A stretch of 64,000 bases of DNA, taken from NCBI RefSeq assembly GCF_009910675.1, contig NZ_RSEJ01000005.1, positions 1-64,000 on the forward strand. The letters are read 5' to 3'. A program made the translations under genes and the position numbers. The notes beneath the pieces were generated by a model. It was not told the origin of the DNA and made no database searches. It saw nothing but the letters and a program-made list of their open reading frames with translations. Each line of letters starts with the position of its first letter. Position 1 is the first letter of the stretch. This document shows positions 51,593 through 64,000 of the stretch, piece by piece. This DNA comes from Photobacterium alginatilyticum. Lineage in GTDB: Bacteria > Pseudomonadota > Gammaproteobacteria > Enterobacterales > Vibrionaceae.

Positions 51593-52912
51593 TTAACCCC
51601 GGTTGATAAGCAGCGGGCTGTTATCGGCGATAAACTGGCTGTACTGCGACAGCTGGTTCAGGCGCTCGCTGGCATATTTCTTGAACTGTGTCTTCTCGGT
51701 TCCTTTGAGTGAGTTGGCCTGGGGCAGTTTCACCGTTCGTGGGTTCTTATGTACGCCATTGACCAGGAATTCATAGTGGAGGTGAGGGCCTGTTACCCGG
51801 CCTGTTCCTCCCAGCGTGCCGACGGTCTGCCCCTGTTTCACACGCTGGCCGGTTTTCACCTTGCGTCTGGTCATATGCAGGTATTTGGTCACGTAGGTCG
51901 AGCTATGGCGGATGAACACATAGTTGCCGTTGAACTTGTTATAGCCAGACTTCATGACTACACCGTCGCCGGCGGCCCAGATAGGTGTACCGACAGGGGC
52001 GACATAGTCAGTTCCACGGTGCGCCTTGACTCTGCCGGTCACCGGGTGAAGGCGGCGAGGGTTGAAGTTGGAGCTGACGTAGCGGAAGTTAATCGGCGAG
52101 CGCAGGAATGCCTTACGCATTGCCCGGCCTTCCTTGTCATAATACTGACCGCTTTTGCTGCGTACCGCGGTGAAGGTTTCCCCCAGGTTGGTAAAGGTTG
52201 CAGCCACAATGTTACCGCGTCCGATAGGCTCGCCTTCGACAAAGCGTTCCTCGAACAGCACTGAGAAGCTGTCTCCCTGGCGGATATCCAGGGCAAAGTC
52301 GATATCCCAGCCGAAGATCCCGGCGATTTCCATGATCTGGTTGGCTGTCAGCCCGGCTTTGTCGGCGGCATTCCAGAAGCTGGACGTAATAATCGCCTGG
52401 GCAAAGTTAAGCTGGGTATCAACAGACTTGCTCTCTTCGCTGGAGTGGTAGCTATCGCCGGTGCGGGTGATCACCAGGGTGTCGGTGGCACTTTGGGGCT
52501 GGATAAGCTGGACCAGCTCATTGTTCTCGTCGAAGCCAAACTTCAGCAGATCACCCGGTCGCAGACGGGTCAGGCTCTTGGTGCCTTCATCGGCATTGAC
52601 CAGTCGGTAGAGTGTGCCTGGTGACAGCCCGACTTTGTCAAATATAACGGCCAGGCTCTCACCTGACTTTACGGTATGTTCTTTCCAGTTCAGCTCCGGT
52701 ACGGCTGGTTTTTCGTCTTTTGCCAACGGCCGCAGTTGATGGGCCTCGAGGTTGATATCAAGCGGGTAGACTTTACCGACTTCAAACTTGCGCTCCGGAT
52801 GGCCGCTGTTCTCTGAGCCCGGCAGTAGGATCAGCAGTACCACAATGGCACTGAGCAGTGTGATCAGTATTTGGTGCATCCTTGGCAGCCGGAGAAGTTT
52901 CGATACTAGCAT
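51593..52912 (-). CDS. M23-family murein endopeptidase with LysM-like domain
   Basis: A 439-residue membrane-anchored cell-wall endopeptidase of the MepM/Shy type, which cuts peptide cross-links to permit wall growth. An N-terminal membrane helix (ILITLLSAIVVLLILLP) comes first, then a LysM/OapA-like segment (HTVKSGESLAVIFDKVGL), then the M23 domain. Its zinc ligands are His and Asp in HRGTDYV and His in GPHLHYEF. The start is taken at the ATG giving MLVSKLLRLPRM; a TTG at 52933 would add seven basic residues, and neither has a clear ribosome binding site. It is divergent from tyrS. Confidence 0.87.
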   Translation of the reverse strand: MLVSKLLRLPRMHQILITLLSAIVVLLILLPGSENSGHPERKFEVGKVYPLDINLEAHQLRPLAKDEKPAVPELNWKEHTVKSGESLAVIFDKVGLSPGTLYRLVNADEGTKSLTRLRPGDLLKFGFDENNELVQLIQPQSATDTLVITRTGDSYHSSEESKSVDTQLNFAQAIITSSFWNAADKAGLTANQIMEIAGIFGWDIDFALDIRQGDSFSVLFEERFVEGEPIGRGNIVAATFTNLGETFTAVRSKSGQYYDKEGRAMRKAFLRSPINFRYVSSNFNPRRLHPVTGRVKAHRGTDYVAPVGTPIWAAGDGVVMKSGYNKFNGNYVFIRHSSTYVTKYLHMTRRKVKTGQRVKQGQTVGTLGGTGRVTGPHLHYEFLVNGVHKNPRTVKLPQANSLKGTEKTQFKKYASERLNQLSQYSQFIADNSPLLINRG

Positions 52913-53042
52913 TGATAGGTTTTTTTTGCGCAATAAGGGAAAAATAAGACAACGCTTAGTCTAACTGGTTTCAAAAAACATCGCTATTCAAGTAAGATGG
53001 TCGACTATGACTTTTTTGCCAATTCTGTGGGAGCGAACAAGA

Positions 53043-54230
53043 ATGGCCAGCATTGAACAAGCTTTAGCGGAAATTAAGCGTGGTGTCGACGAGCTGATAC
53101 CAGAAGAAGAGCTAATTGCTAAGTTAAAAGAAAACCGTCCTTTGCGAATTAAGCTAGGTGCCGATCCAACAGCGCCGGATATTCACCTGGGCCATACCGT
53201 CATTCTTAACAAGTTACGTACTTTCCAGGAATTGGGACACGAAGTAACGTTTTTGATTGGTGACTTTACCGGTATGGTGGGTGATCCGACGGGTAAAAAT
53301 ACCACCCGTCCACCGTTGACGCGTGAAGACGTTCTGGCGAACGCAGAAACGTATAAAGAGCAGGTTTTCAAGATCCTTGACCCGGCCAAGACCAAGATTG
53401 AGTTCAACTCTTCGTGGTTATCCGAGTTGGGTGCCGAAGGCATGATCCGCCTGGCGGCCAACCAGACCGTGGCGCGTATGCTGGAACGTGATGATTTCAA
53501 AAAGCGTTACAACGAAGGCCGTCCAATTGCTATCCATGAATTCATGTACCCGCTGCTGCAGGGCTACGACTCGGTAGCGATGGAGACAGATGTCGAACTG
53601 GGTGGTACTGATCAGAAGTTCAACCTGCTGATGGGCCGCGAGCTGCAGAAGGCTAACGGCCAGAAGCCGCAGGTTGTCCTGACCCTGCCGCTGCTTGTTG
53701 GCCTGGACGGCGTGAAGAAGATGTCCAAGTCTGCTCACAACTACATCGGCATCGCAGATGTACCAAGCGAAATGTTCGGTAAAATTATGTCGATCTCTGA
53801 TGATCTGATGTGGAACTACTACGAGCTGCTGTCTTTCCGTCCGCTTGAAGAGATCGAGCAATTCAAGAAAGATATGGCGAACGGTAAAAATCCTCGTGAT
53901 ATCAAGATTCTGCTGGCTAAGGAAATCATTGCGCGCTTCCATTCTGAAGCCGATGCCGATGCTGCCGAGCAGGAGTTTATCAATCGCTTCCAGAAAGGTG
54001 CGATGCCTGATGAAATGCCGGAATTTGAATTCGATGCCGGTATTGCCATCGGTAACCTGCTGAAAGAGGCTGGTCTGGTAAACTCAACGTCAGATGCTAT
54101 GCGTATGATCCGCCAGGGTGCTGCGAAGATTGACGGTGACAAGATTGAAGATACCAAACTGGTACCTGCTGCCGGTACGGCGGTCTACCAGGTTGGTAAG
54201 CGTAAGTTTGCACGTGTTACCCTAAAGTAA
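53043..54230 (+). CDS. tyrS: Tyrosyl-tRNA synthetase
   Basis: A 395-residue class I synthetase charging tRNA-Tyr. The HIGH-type motif is HLGH in [15 protein letters not shown], and the second signature is KMSKS in [16 protein letters not shown]-terminal S4-like RNA-binding domain is present ([15 protein letters not shown]). The length and sequence style are those of the shorter TyrZ-like type found in Vibrio and other Gammaproteobacteria. The start at 53043 follows GGGAGCG at good spacing; an ATG 36 bases upstream lacks one. Confidence 0.95.
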   Translation: MASIEQALAEIKRGVDELIPEEELIAKLKENRPLRIKLGADPTAPDIHLGHTVILNKLRTFQELGHEVTFLIGDFTGMVGDPTGKNTTRPPLTREDVLANAETYKEQVFKILDPAKTKIEFNSSWLSELGAEGMIRLAANQTVARMLERDDFKKRYNEGRPIAIHEFMYPLLQGYDSVAMETDVELGGTDQKFNLLMGRELQKANGQKPQVVLTLPLLVGLDGVKKMSKSAHNYIGIADVPSEMFGKIMSISDDLMWNYYELLSFRPLEEIEQFKKDMANGKNPRDIKILLAKEIIARFHSEADADAAEQEFINRFQKGAMPDEMPEFEFDAGIAIGNLLKEAGLVNSTSDAMRMIRQGAAKIDGDKIEDTKLVPAAGTAVYQVGKRKFARVTLK

Positions 54231-54251
54231 CCCGGTCATTCTGCATTGATG

Positions 54252-54279
54252 AAAAGGCGCCTCGAGCGCCTTTTTTTAT
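54252..54279 (+). terminator. Terminator of tyrS
   Basis: AAAGGCGC/GCGCCTTT (54253-54260 with 54266-54273) with a CTCGA loop runs into seven T, 22 bases after the stop. Confidence 0.9.
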
Positions 54280-54314
54280 GCCTGTTTCCTGGGCTATAGC
54301 AGTCTTCTGGGGGT

Positions 54315-54338
54315 AAAAAAGCCGCCTTCCGGCGGCTC
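54315..54338 (-). terminator. Terminator of the TRIC-family gene
   Basis: GCCGCC/GGCGGC (54321-54326 with 54331-54336) has a TTCC loop. Six A before it on the plus strand become the T tail on the minus strand. Confidence 0.85.
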
Positions 54339-54392
54339 CTTATCGTGATGCTATCGGCTGAAACGGAACCAACTGGTCCGCCTGGTTTGCGG

Positions 54393-55004
54393 TCATTGCC
54401 GCGGGACAAAGGTTGGCAATGAAAGGTGCCAGCGGATTGCTGCCAGACGGATTGTCAGGGTGGTGATGACCCCGGCCAGTGTGGCTACCGAGGCGTCGAC
54501 ATGCACCATCAGCGCGGTAGTATGGACTATCCCCCCGAGAATACAGGCAGTGGCGTACACTTCGGTTCGCAGCACCATCGGGATTTCACGCGCGAGAATA
54601 TCGCGGATCACCCCGCCGCCACAGCCGGTCATTACCCCCATAATCACAGCGACCATCGGAGAGGCGCCAAAGCGCAGGGCTTTCTCGACCCCGATTGCGA
54701 CGAACACGGCCAGCCCGATGGCATCGGCTACGGGCAGGAAATACCAGGGCATTTGCTTAGGCTTGCGTATCGCCAGCATGGCGATCAGACAGGTAATAAA
54801 GATCACCCACAGATAGGTGGTATCGGTGATCCAGAAAACAGGCGTCGCCCCGAGCGCCATATCGCGGATTGTCCCGCCGCCAATTGCGGTGACGCTGGCA
54901 AGCACGACGATGCCAAATGGATCCATACGCAGACGGCCCGCCATTAATACACCCGATGCGGCAAACACGGCGGTGCCGAACATATCGAGAACATAGATAA
55001 GCAT
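54393..55004 (-). CDS. TRIC-family (YadS/YicG-like) cation channel protein
   Basis: A 203-residue inner-membrane protein with about seven hydrophobic helices, built as an internal repeat. [17 protein letters not shown] in the first half is echoed by [19 protein letters not shown] in the second. This is the former UPF0126 family, related to trimeric intracellular cation channels; the physiological ion in bacteria is unsettled. It is monocistronic with its own terminator, just upstream of the btuF end. Confidence 0.87.
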   Translation of the reverse strand: MLIYVLDMFGTAVFAASGVLMAGRLRMDPFGIVVLASVTAIGGGTIRDMALGATPVFWITDTTYLWVIFITCLIAMLAIRKPKQMPWYFLPVADAIGLAVFVAIGVEKALRFGASPMVAVIMGVMTGCGGGVIRDILAREIPMVLRTEVYATACILGGIVHTTALMVHVDASVATLAGVITTLTIRLAAIRWHLSLPTFVPRQ

Positions 55005-55124
55005 ATCTTTACCTGCTAGCTCTGAAGTGAAGTGAAATCGGCTGAGATTGTACGACGATATGTAAGCGGTACAACTTGCTGCAGTGGCTTTGTGAGCTTA
55101 TTCACAATGAATGTTGAATGCCTG

Positions 55125-55946
55125 TTACAGGCTGCTGTTTCTTACCTGGTTCAGGCGCTCGCACACTTGCTCTACGGCCTTGATTGTACGGGGTGTTGGT
55201 CGGTTAAGCCAATCTGCCTGAAGGGTAAAAACGTGCTGGTTATCGATGGCTGGCAACTTGCCTTGCCACTGTTGCCAGGCGCTGGTTTCCGTTCCTGAAT
55301 GCCGGGAACCGAATATGACCTCCGGCTGGCGTACCACTACCTGTTCTTCGGAAACCTGCGGGTAGGCTGCTGGGCTATCGGCAAAGATGTTTATGCCGCC
55401 GCAAAGAGCAAACACCTGGCTGGGCCAGCTGTTGTCGGCGATGGTAATGATCGGCGAGCTGCTGAGCTGATAAAAGTACTTAACAGGGCGCTGGTCGCTA
55501 TATTTGCTTTTTAGCGCGGTTAAGGTCTGGCGAAAAGCATCTGCAGCCTGCTTGGCTTGCTTCGGATTGGCCGAATATTGCCCGAGTGTTTCTATGGTAT
55601 GCGGGATATCTTCCAGTTCCAGCGGGTTCGAGTAGTAAATGGTAAACCCAAGCTGTTCCAGTTTGGTCATTTCGCGAGGCGGATTTCCGCCTTTCCAGGC
55701 CAGGATCAAATCGGGCTTTAGTGCCACAATGCGTTCCAGTTTGATACCGCGGTAGTTGGCAACCCGCTCGAGAGACTTGGCGGCCTCCGGGTAATCACTA
55801 TAGTCACTGGCCGCAACAAGCTGTTGGCCGAGCCCGGCGGCATAAGCCAGTTCGGTTGTATGCGGGGACAGGCTGATCACGCGTTGAGCGGGGGCCGCAA
55901 GAGTGATCGACGAGAACAGCAATAGCCAGAGACAAGCCAGACGCAC
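55125..55946 (-). CDS. btuF: Periplasmic vitamin B12-binding protein BtuF
   Basis: A 273-residue cobalamin-binding protein. The signal peptide is [17 protein letters not shown]. The type III binding-protein fold carries [31 protein letters not shown] and the late [14 protein letters not shown] motif. It delivers cobalamin to BtuCD, which is not in this window. It directly abuts the cbiB-like gene upstream (no gap), and lies third in the mtnN-cbiB-btuF operon. Confidence 0.92.
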   Translation of the reverse strand: MRLACLWLLLFSSITLAAPAQRVISLSPHTTELAYAAGLGQQLVAASDYSDYPEAAKSLERVANYRGIKLERIVALKPDLILAWKGGNPPREMTKLEQLGFTIYYSNPLELEDIPHTIETLGQYSANPKQAKQAADAFRQTLTALKSKYSDQRPVKYFYQLSSSPIITIADNSWPSQVFALCGGINIFADSPAAYPQVSEEQVVVRQPEVIFGSRHSGTETSAWQQWQGKLPAIDNQHVFTLQADWLNRPTPRTIKAVEQVCERLNQVRNSSL

Positions 55947-56903
55947 TTAGAGGACTCCTTGGAATATAACGATAAGCACACTTTGTATCGCCACCCAAGC
56001 CAGCAGGCGGTTGTTAGCGATTTTGTCTATCTGTGCGAGATGAAAAGCGGCCGGGGCAATTTTCCCGCCCAGCCGCGGGCGCTCCATCTTGCGGTTACCG
56101 TAAATAGCGGGGCCGCCGAGAGATAGGGACAGTTTATGCCCGGTTGCAGCCAGCAGCCATCCGGGGCCGGGTAACAGCCAGTTTTCTCCCTGCTGAATGA
56201 TCCCCTGCAAGGCAGCTTTGCCGTTATGGCCGAGGCAGAATAGCAGAGCGAAGATGCGCAGCGGAATTATGTCCAGGGTCGCGAGAATGCGAACGGCCGG
56301 GAGACCGAAGGTGTGGAAGTGCTGACGGCTGGGCGACCAGACTCGGGCCAGGCTGACGGCCAGCCGGTACATCAGGGCACCGATGCCACCGGCAAGGGCG
56401 TACCAGAACAAGACGCCGGCGACCAGCCGGCCATAGGCGAGCAATTGGGTCTCGGCGCCGGCTTTGCCGAGGCCAAGCAGAGACAGGTTACGGGTTTCCC
56501 GATTTAGCGGGGTTTCCAGCAACTGGCGACAAGTTGTTTTGTCTTCACGGCTGTAGGCACCAATAAACCGCTTGCTTAGCTTGGCTGTCGATCGCCAGTC
56601 CAGCGCCAGCCACAACAGGACAAGGTGGAACATACTCTCAATCCATACCAGCTGATACAGTGCCACCAGCAGGATCAGCACGGTCAGCCACATCAGCGAC
56701 CAGGCCAGGCTGCCTGAGAGTAGCTGCTGCTGGCGGGGCTCGTCGGGTTTGTTGACTTTGTCGGCAATCACAATGGCAAGTTGCTGCCAGATGTGAAGCG
56801 GATGGAGCTGGGTCGGAATTGGGAGTAGCCAATGCATGGCTAAAGCTCCCCACAAGACGAGCAGGGAGCTGTTTTCAAGCAGAAACGCCAGGGTCTCTGT
56901 CAT
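55947..56903 (-). CDS. CobD/CbiB-like cobalamin biosynthesis membrane protein
   Basis: A 318-residue membrane protein of the CobD/CbiB family, which in true pathways attaches the aminopropanol arm to adenosylcobyric acid. Visible segments are the N-terminal LHPLHIWQQLAIVIADKV (family HPV/I pattern), RNLSLLGLGKAGAETQLLAYGRLVAGVLFWYALAGGIGALMYRL-type core (split here), and the late GGPAIYGNRKMERPRLGG. No other de novo cobalamin gene lies nearby, so a salvage or altered role is likely. It starts within 1 base of the mtnN stop and abuts btuF. Confidence 0.8.
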   Translation of the reverse strand: MTETLAFLLENSSLLVLWGALAMHWLLPIPTQLHPLHIWQQLAIVIADKVNKPDEPRQQQLLSGSLAWSLMWLTVLILLVALYQLVWIESMFHLVLLWLALDWRSTAKLSKRFIGAYSREDKTTCRQLLETPLNRETRNLSLLGLGKAGAETQLLAYGRLVAGVLFWYALAGGIGALMYRLAVSLARVWSPSRQHFHTFGLPAVRILATLDIIPLRIFALLFCLGHNGKAALQGIIQQGENWLLPGPGWLLAATGHKLSLSLGGPAIYGNRKMERPRLGGKIAPAAFHLAQIDKIANNRLLAWVAIQSVLIVIFQGVL

Positions 56904-57601
56904 TACTGGTTAAGAAGCTCAACCATTTTGGCCACCATGATTGATGAGCTTTTCGCGGCCAGCGGCAGGAACTCTTCGAAGCTCATTGGCGACTCTTTGT
57001 CGGCCACGTCAGAAATAGCGCGAACCACAACAAATGGTACTTCGAACTGGTGACACGCCTGGGCGATAGCAGCCGCTTCCATTTCAACCGCAACGACGCT
57101 TGGGAAGTTGTCACGAATGAAGGTTTGTTTTTCGGCTGAGCAGACAAAGGCATCACCGGTACAAATCAGGCCACGCACGGCATGCATATCACCCATTGCC
57201 GTCAGTGCCTGCTCTGCGGTATTCATCAGCTTTTCATCAGAGATGAATGCAGCAGGCTGCTGGGCCATCTGGCCGATTTCGTAACCGAATGCCGTAACAT
57301 CGGCATCGTGGTAGCGAACCTCGGTCGAGATAACAACATCACCCAGATTCAGGCTTGAGTCGAAACCACCAGCCGAGCCGGTATTTAGCACTACATCAGG
57401 CTGGAAGACTTCAAGCAGCACCGCAGTACCCACGGCCGCCGCTACCTTGCCAATACCCGATTGCAACAAGACAACATCTGCACCATTTAGGGTACCGGTA
57501 TAGAACGTACAGCCTGCTTTGTTGTGAGTTTCGCTGTTGGTCAGTTGCGCTTTCAGGATGGCAACTTCTTGTTCCATCGCACCAATAATGCCGATTTTCA
57601 T
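56903..57601 (-). CDS. mtnN: 5'-methylthioadenosine/S-adenosylhomocysteine nucleosidase
   Basis: A 232-residue nucleosidase (Pfs) that cleaves MTA and SAH; SAH cleavage feeds LuxS and AI-2 production. The N terminus is [16 protein letters not shown], with [10 protein letters not shown] in the nucleoside site and [10 protein letters not shown] carrying the ribose-binding Glu. The catalytic Asp is in [13 protein letters not shown]. The start at 57601 gives the standard length; a reading from 57703 adds an unsupported 34 residues. It is the first gene of an operon with cbiB-like and btuF genes. Confidence 0.95.
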   Translation of the reverse strand: MKIGIIGAMEQEVAILKAQLTNSETHNKAGCTFYTGTLNGADVVLLQSGIGKVAAAVGTAVLLEVFQPDVVLNTGSAGGFDSSLNLGDVVISTEVRYHDADVTAFGYEIGQMAQQPAAFISDEKLMNTAEQALTAMGDMHAVRGLICTGDAFVCSAEKQTFIRDNFPSVVAVEMEAAAIAQACHQFEVPFVVVRAISDVADKESPMSFEEFLPLAAKSSSIMVAKMVELLNQ

Positions 57602-57739
57602 CAATTCGTTCTCTTGTCGGTAAATTGAGGCTCCCAGGCAGGAGCATGTGTGGCAAGAATTGTAACATGAACCAATAAAAAGCGGGAATGGCCTGAGGGG
57701 CATTCCCGCGTTGTTGGAGCTGCAGAAGAGACTACACCG

Positions 57740-63630
<5,891 letters not shown>

Positions 63631-64000
63631 TGCAACTCTCCCTTGCTTCTGCTCATTCGAGCAGGATTACTGCATATTTATGGCAATCTCCCTGATCGCC
63701 ATTTCTGCTTCCAGCAATATTTGAAGTTAACGATAATTTACAAAAAGGTCAAATTTCCATCACAAAACGGTCTAAACCCAGGAATTACCGCCACTTTTCT
63801 GTATAAAACATTGGTATTCTGACTTTTTTGATTGGTATTAAACACTTTATTTACATTTGGCTGGGGCTGAAAAGTACTTGGAACTGTATGAAAAATGAGA
63901 ACTTTCTTAGAAGTGCTTCAGGGTTGGGCTGTGTTCTGAAAACGGCGGTTATCACAGAATATCGTGATCCCTCAGAGAGGAAGAAGGTGGCAATATGTGG
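63631..64000 (-). promoter_or_regulatory. Upstream region of gltB
   Basis: An AT-rich 370-base leader with no gene that can be supported. It should contain the gltBD promoter. GCTC/GAGC forms a small hairpin close to the gltB start (63649-63662 region), and an inverted repeat ATCAC/GTGAT lies at 63951-63968. An ATG at 63995 with a purine-rich stretch before it may begin a divergent gene cut off by the window edge. Confidence 0.4.

Noticed and set aside
63995..64000. Possible start of a divergent gene at the right edge
   Set aside because: Only two codons are visible, so no call can be supported.

Overview
The window is chromosomal DNA of a gammaproteobacterium, almost certainly a member of the Vibrionaceae. 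The strongest pointer is a chitin-utilisation block in the gene order known from Vibrio: solute-binding protein, two permeases, two ATPases, GH9 glucosaminidase, glucosamine kinase, GH20 hexosaminidase, chitobiose phosphorylase, sugar phosphomutase, with the hybrid sensor ChiS upstream. It is followed by rsmC, hemL, clcA, erpA and tyrS. The moderate GC content would suit a mid-GC Photobacterium-like species, but the genus is inference.

Layout. 1-450: a tRNA-Asp(GUC) with its terminator, then three degenerate ~100-nt repeats that look like tRNA 3' halves plus terminators. 544-2190: an MliC-type lipoprotein and a CE2/SGNH acetylesterase. 2233-26473: a trans-AT polyketide/non-ribosomal peptide cluster. 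It holds a type II thioesterase on the minus strand, then on the plus strand a free malonyl-CoA acyltransferase, two KS-DH-KR-ACP proteins, a KS-carrier-condensation protein, a pair of ABC half-exporters and an A-PCP-C-A-PCP-half-C NRPS. 26758-41090: the chitin oligosaccharide operon on the minus strand, with chiS at 41874-45260. 45598-63630: housekeeping genes (rsmC, AI-2E family permease, a 35-residue Cys-rich membrane peptide, hemL, clcA, erpA, M23 peptidase, tyrS, TRIC-family channel, btuF, cbiB-like, mtnN, gltD, gltB).

How the genes work together. In the biosynthetic cluster the free AT should load malonyl units onto the carriers of three AT-less PKS proteins. Two modules would make reduced and dehydrated units, the third an unreduced one. 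The C-terminal condensation domain of the third would join the chain to the residue activated by the first NRPS A domain, and the second A domain (glycine-like code) adds another residue. Nothing in cis is an obvious releasing domain. The ABC pair probably exports the product. In the chitin block, imported (GlcNAc)n is split by hexosaminidase, glucosaminidase and phosphorylase; the kinase and the mutase feed GlcN-6-P and GlcNAc-6-P into central metabolism, with ChiS as regulator.

Most noteworthy signals: the PKS-NRPS line ending in a half condensation domain; the tRNA-tail repeat array with compensatory changes in its hairpins; a 13-bp motif shared by the chitin operon and chiS upstream regions; and the tiny Cys-rich membrane peptide next to hemL.
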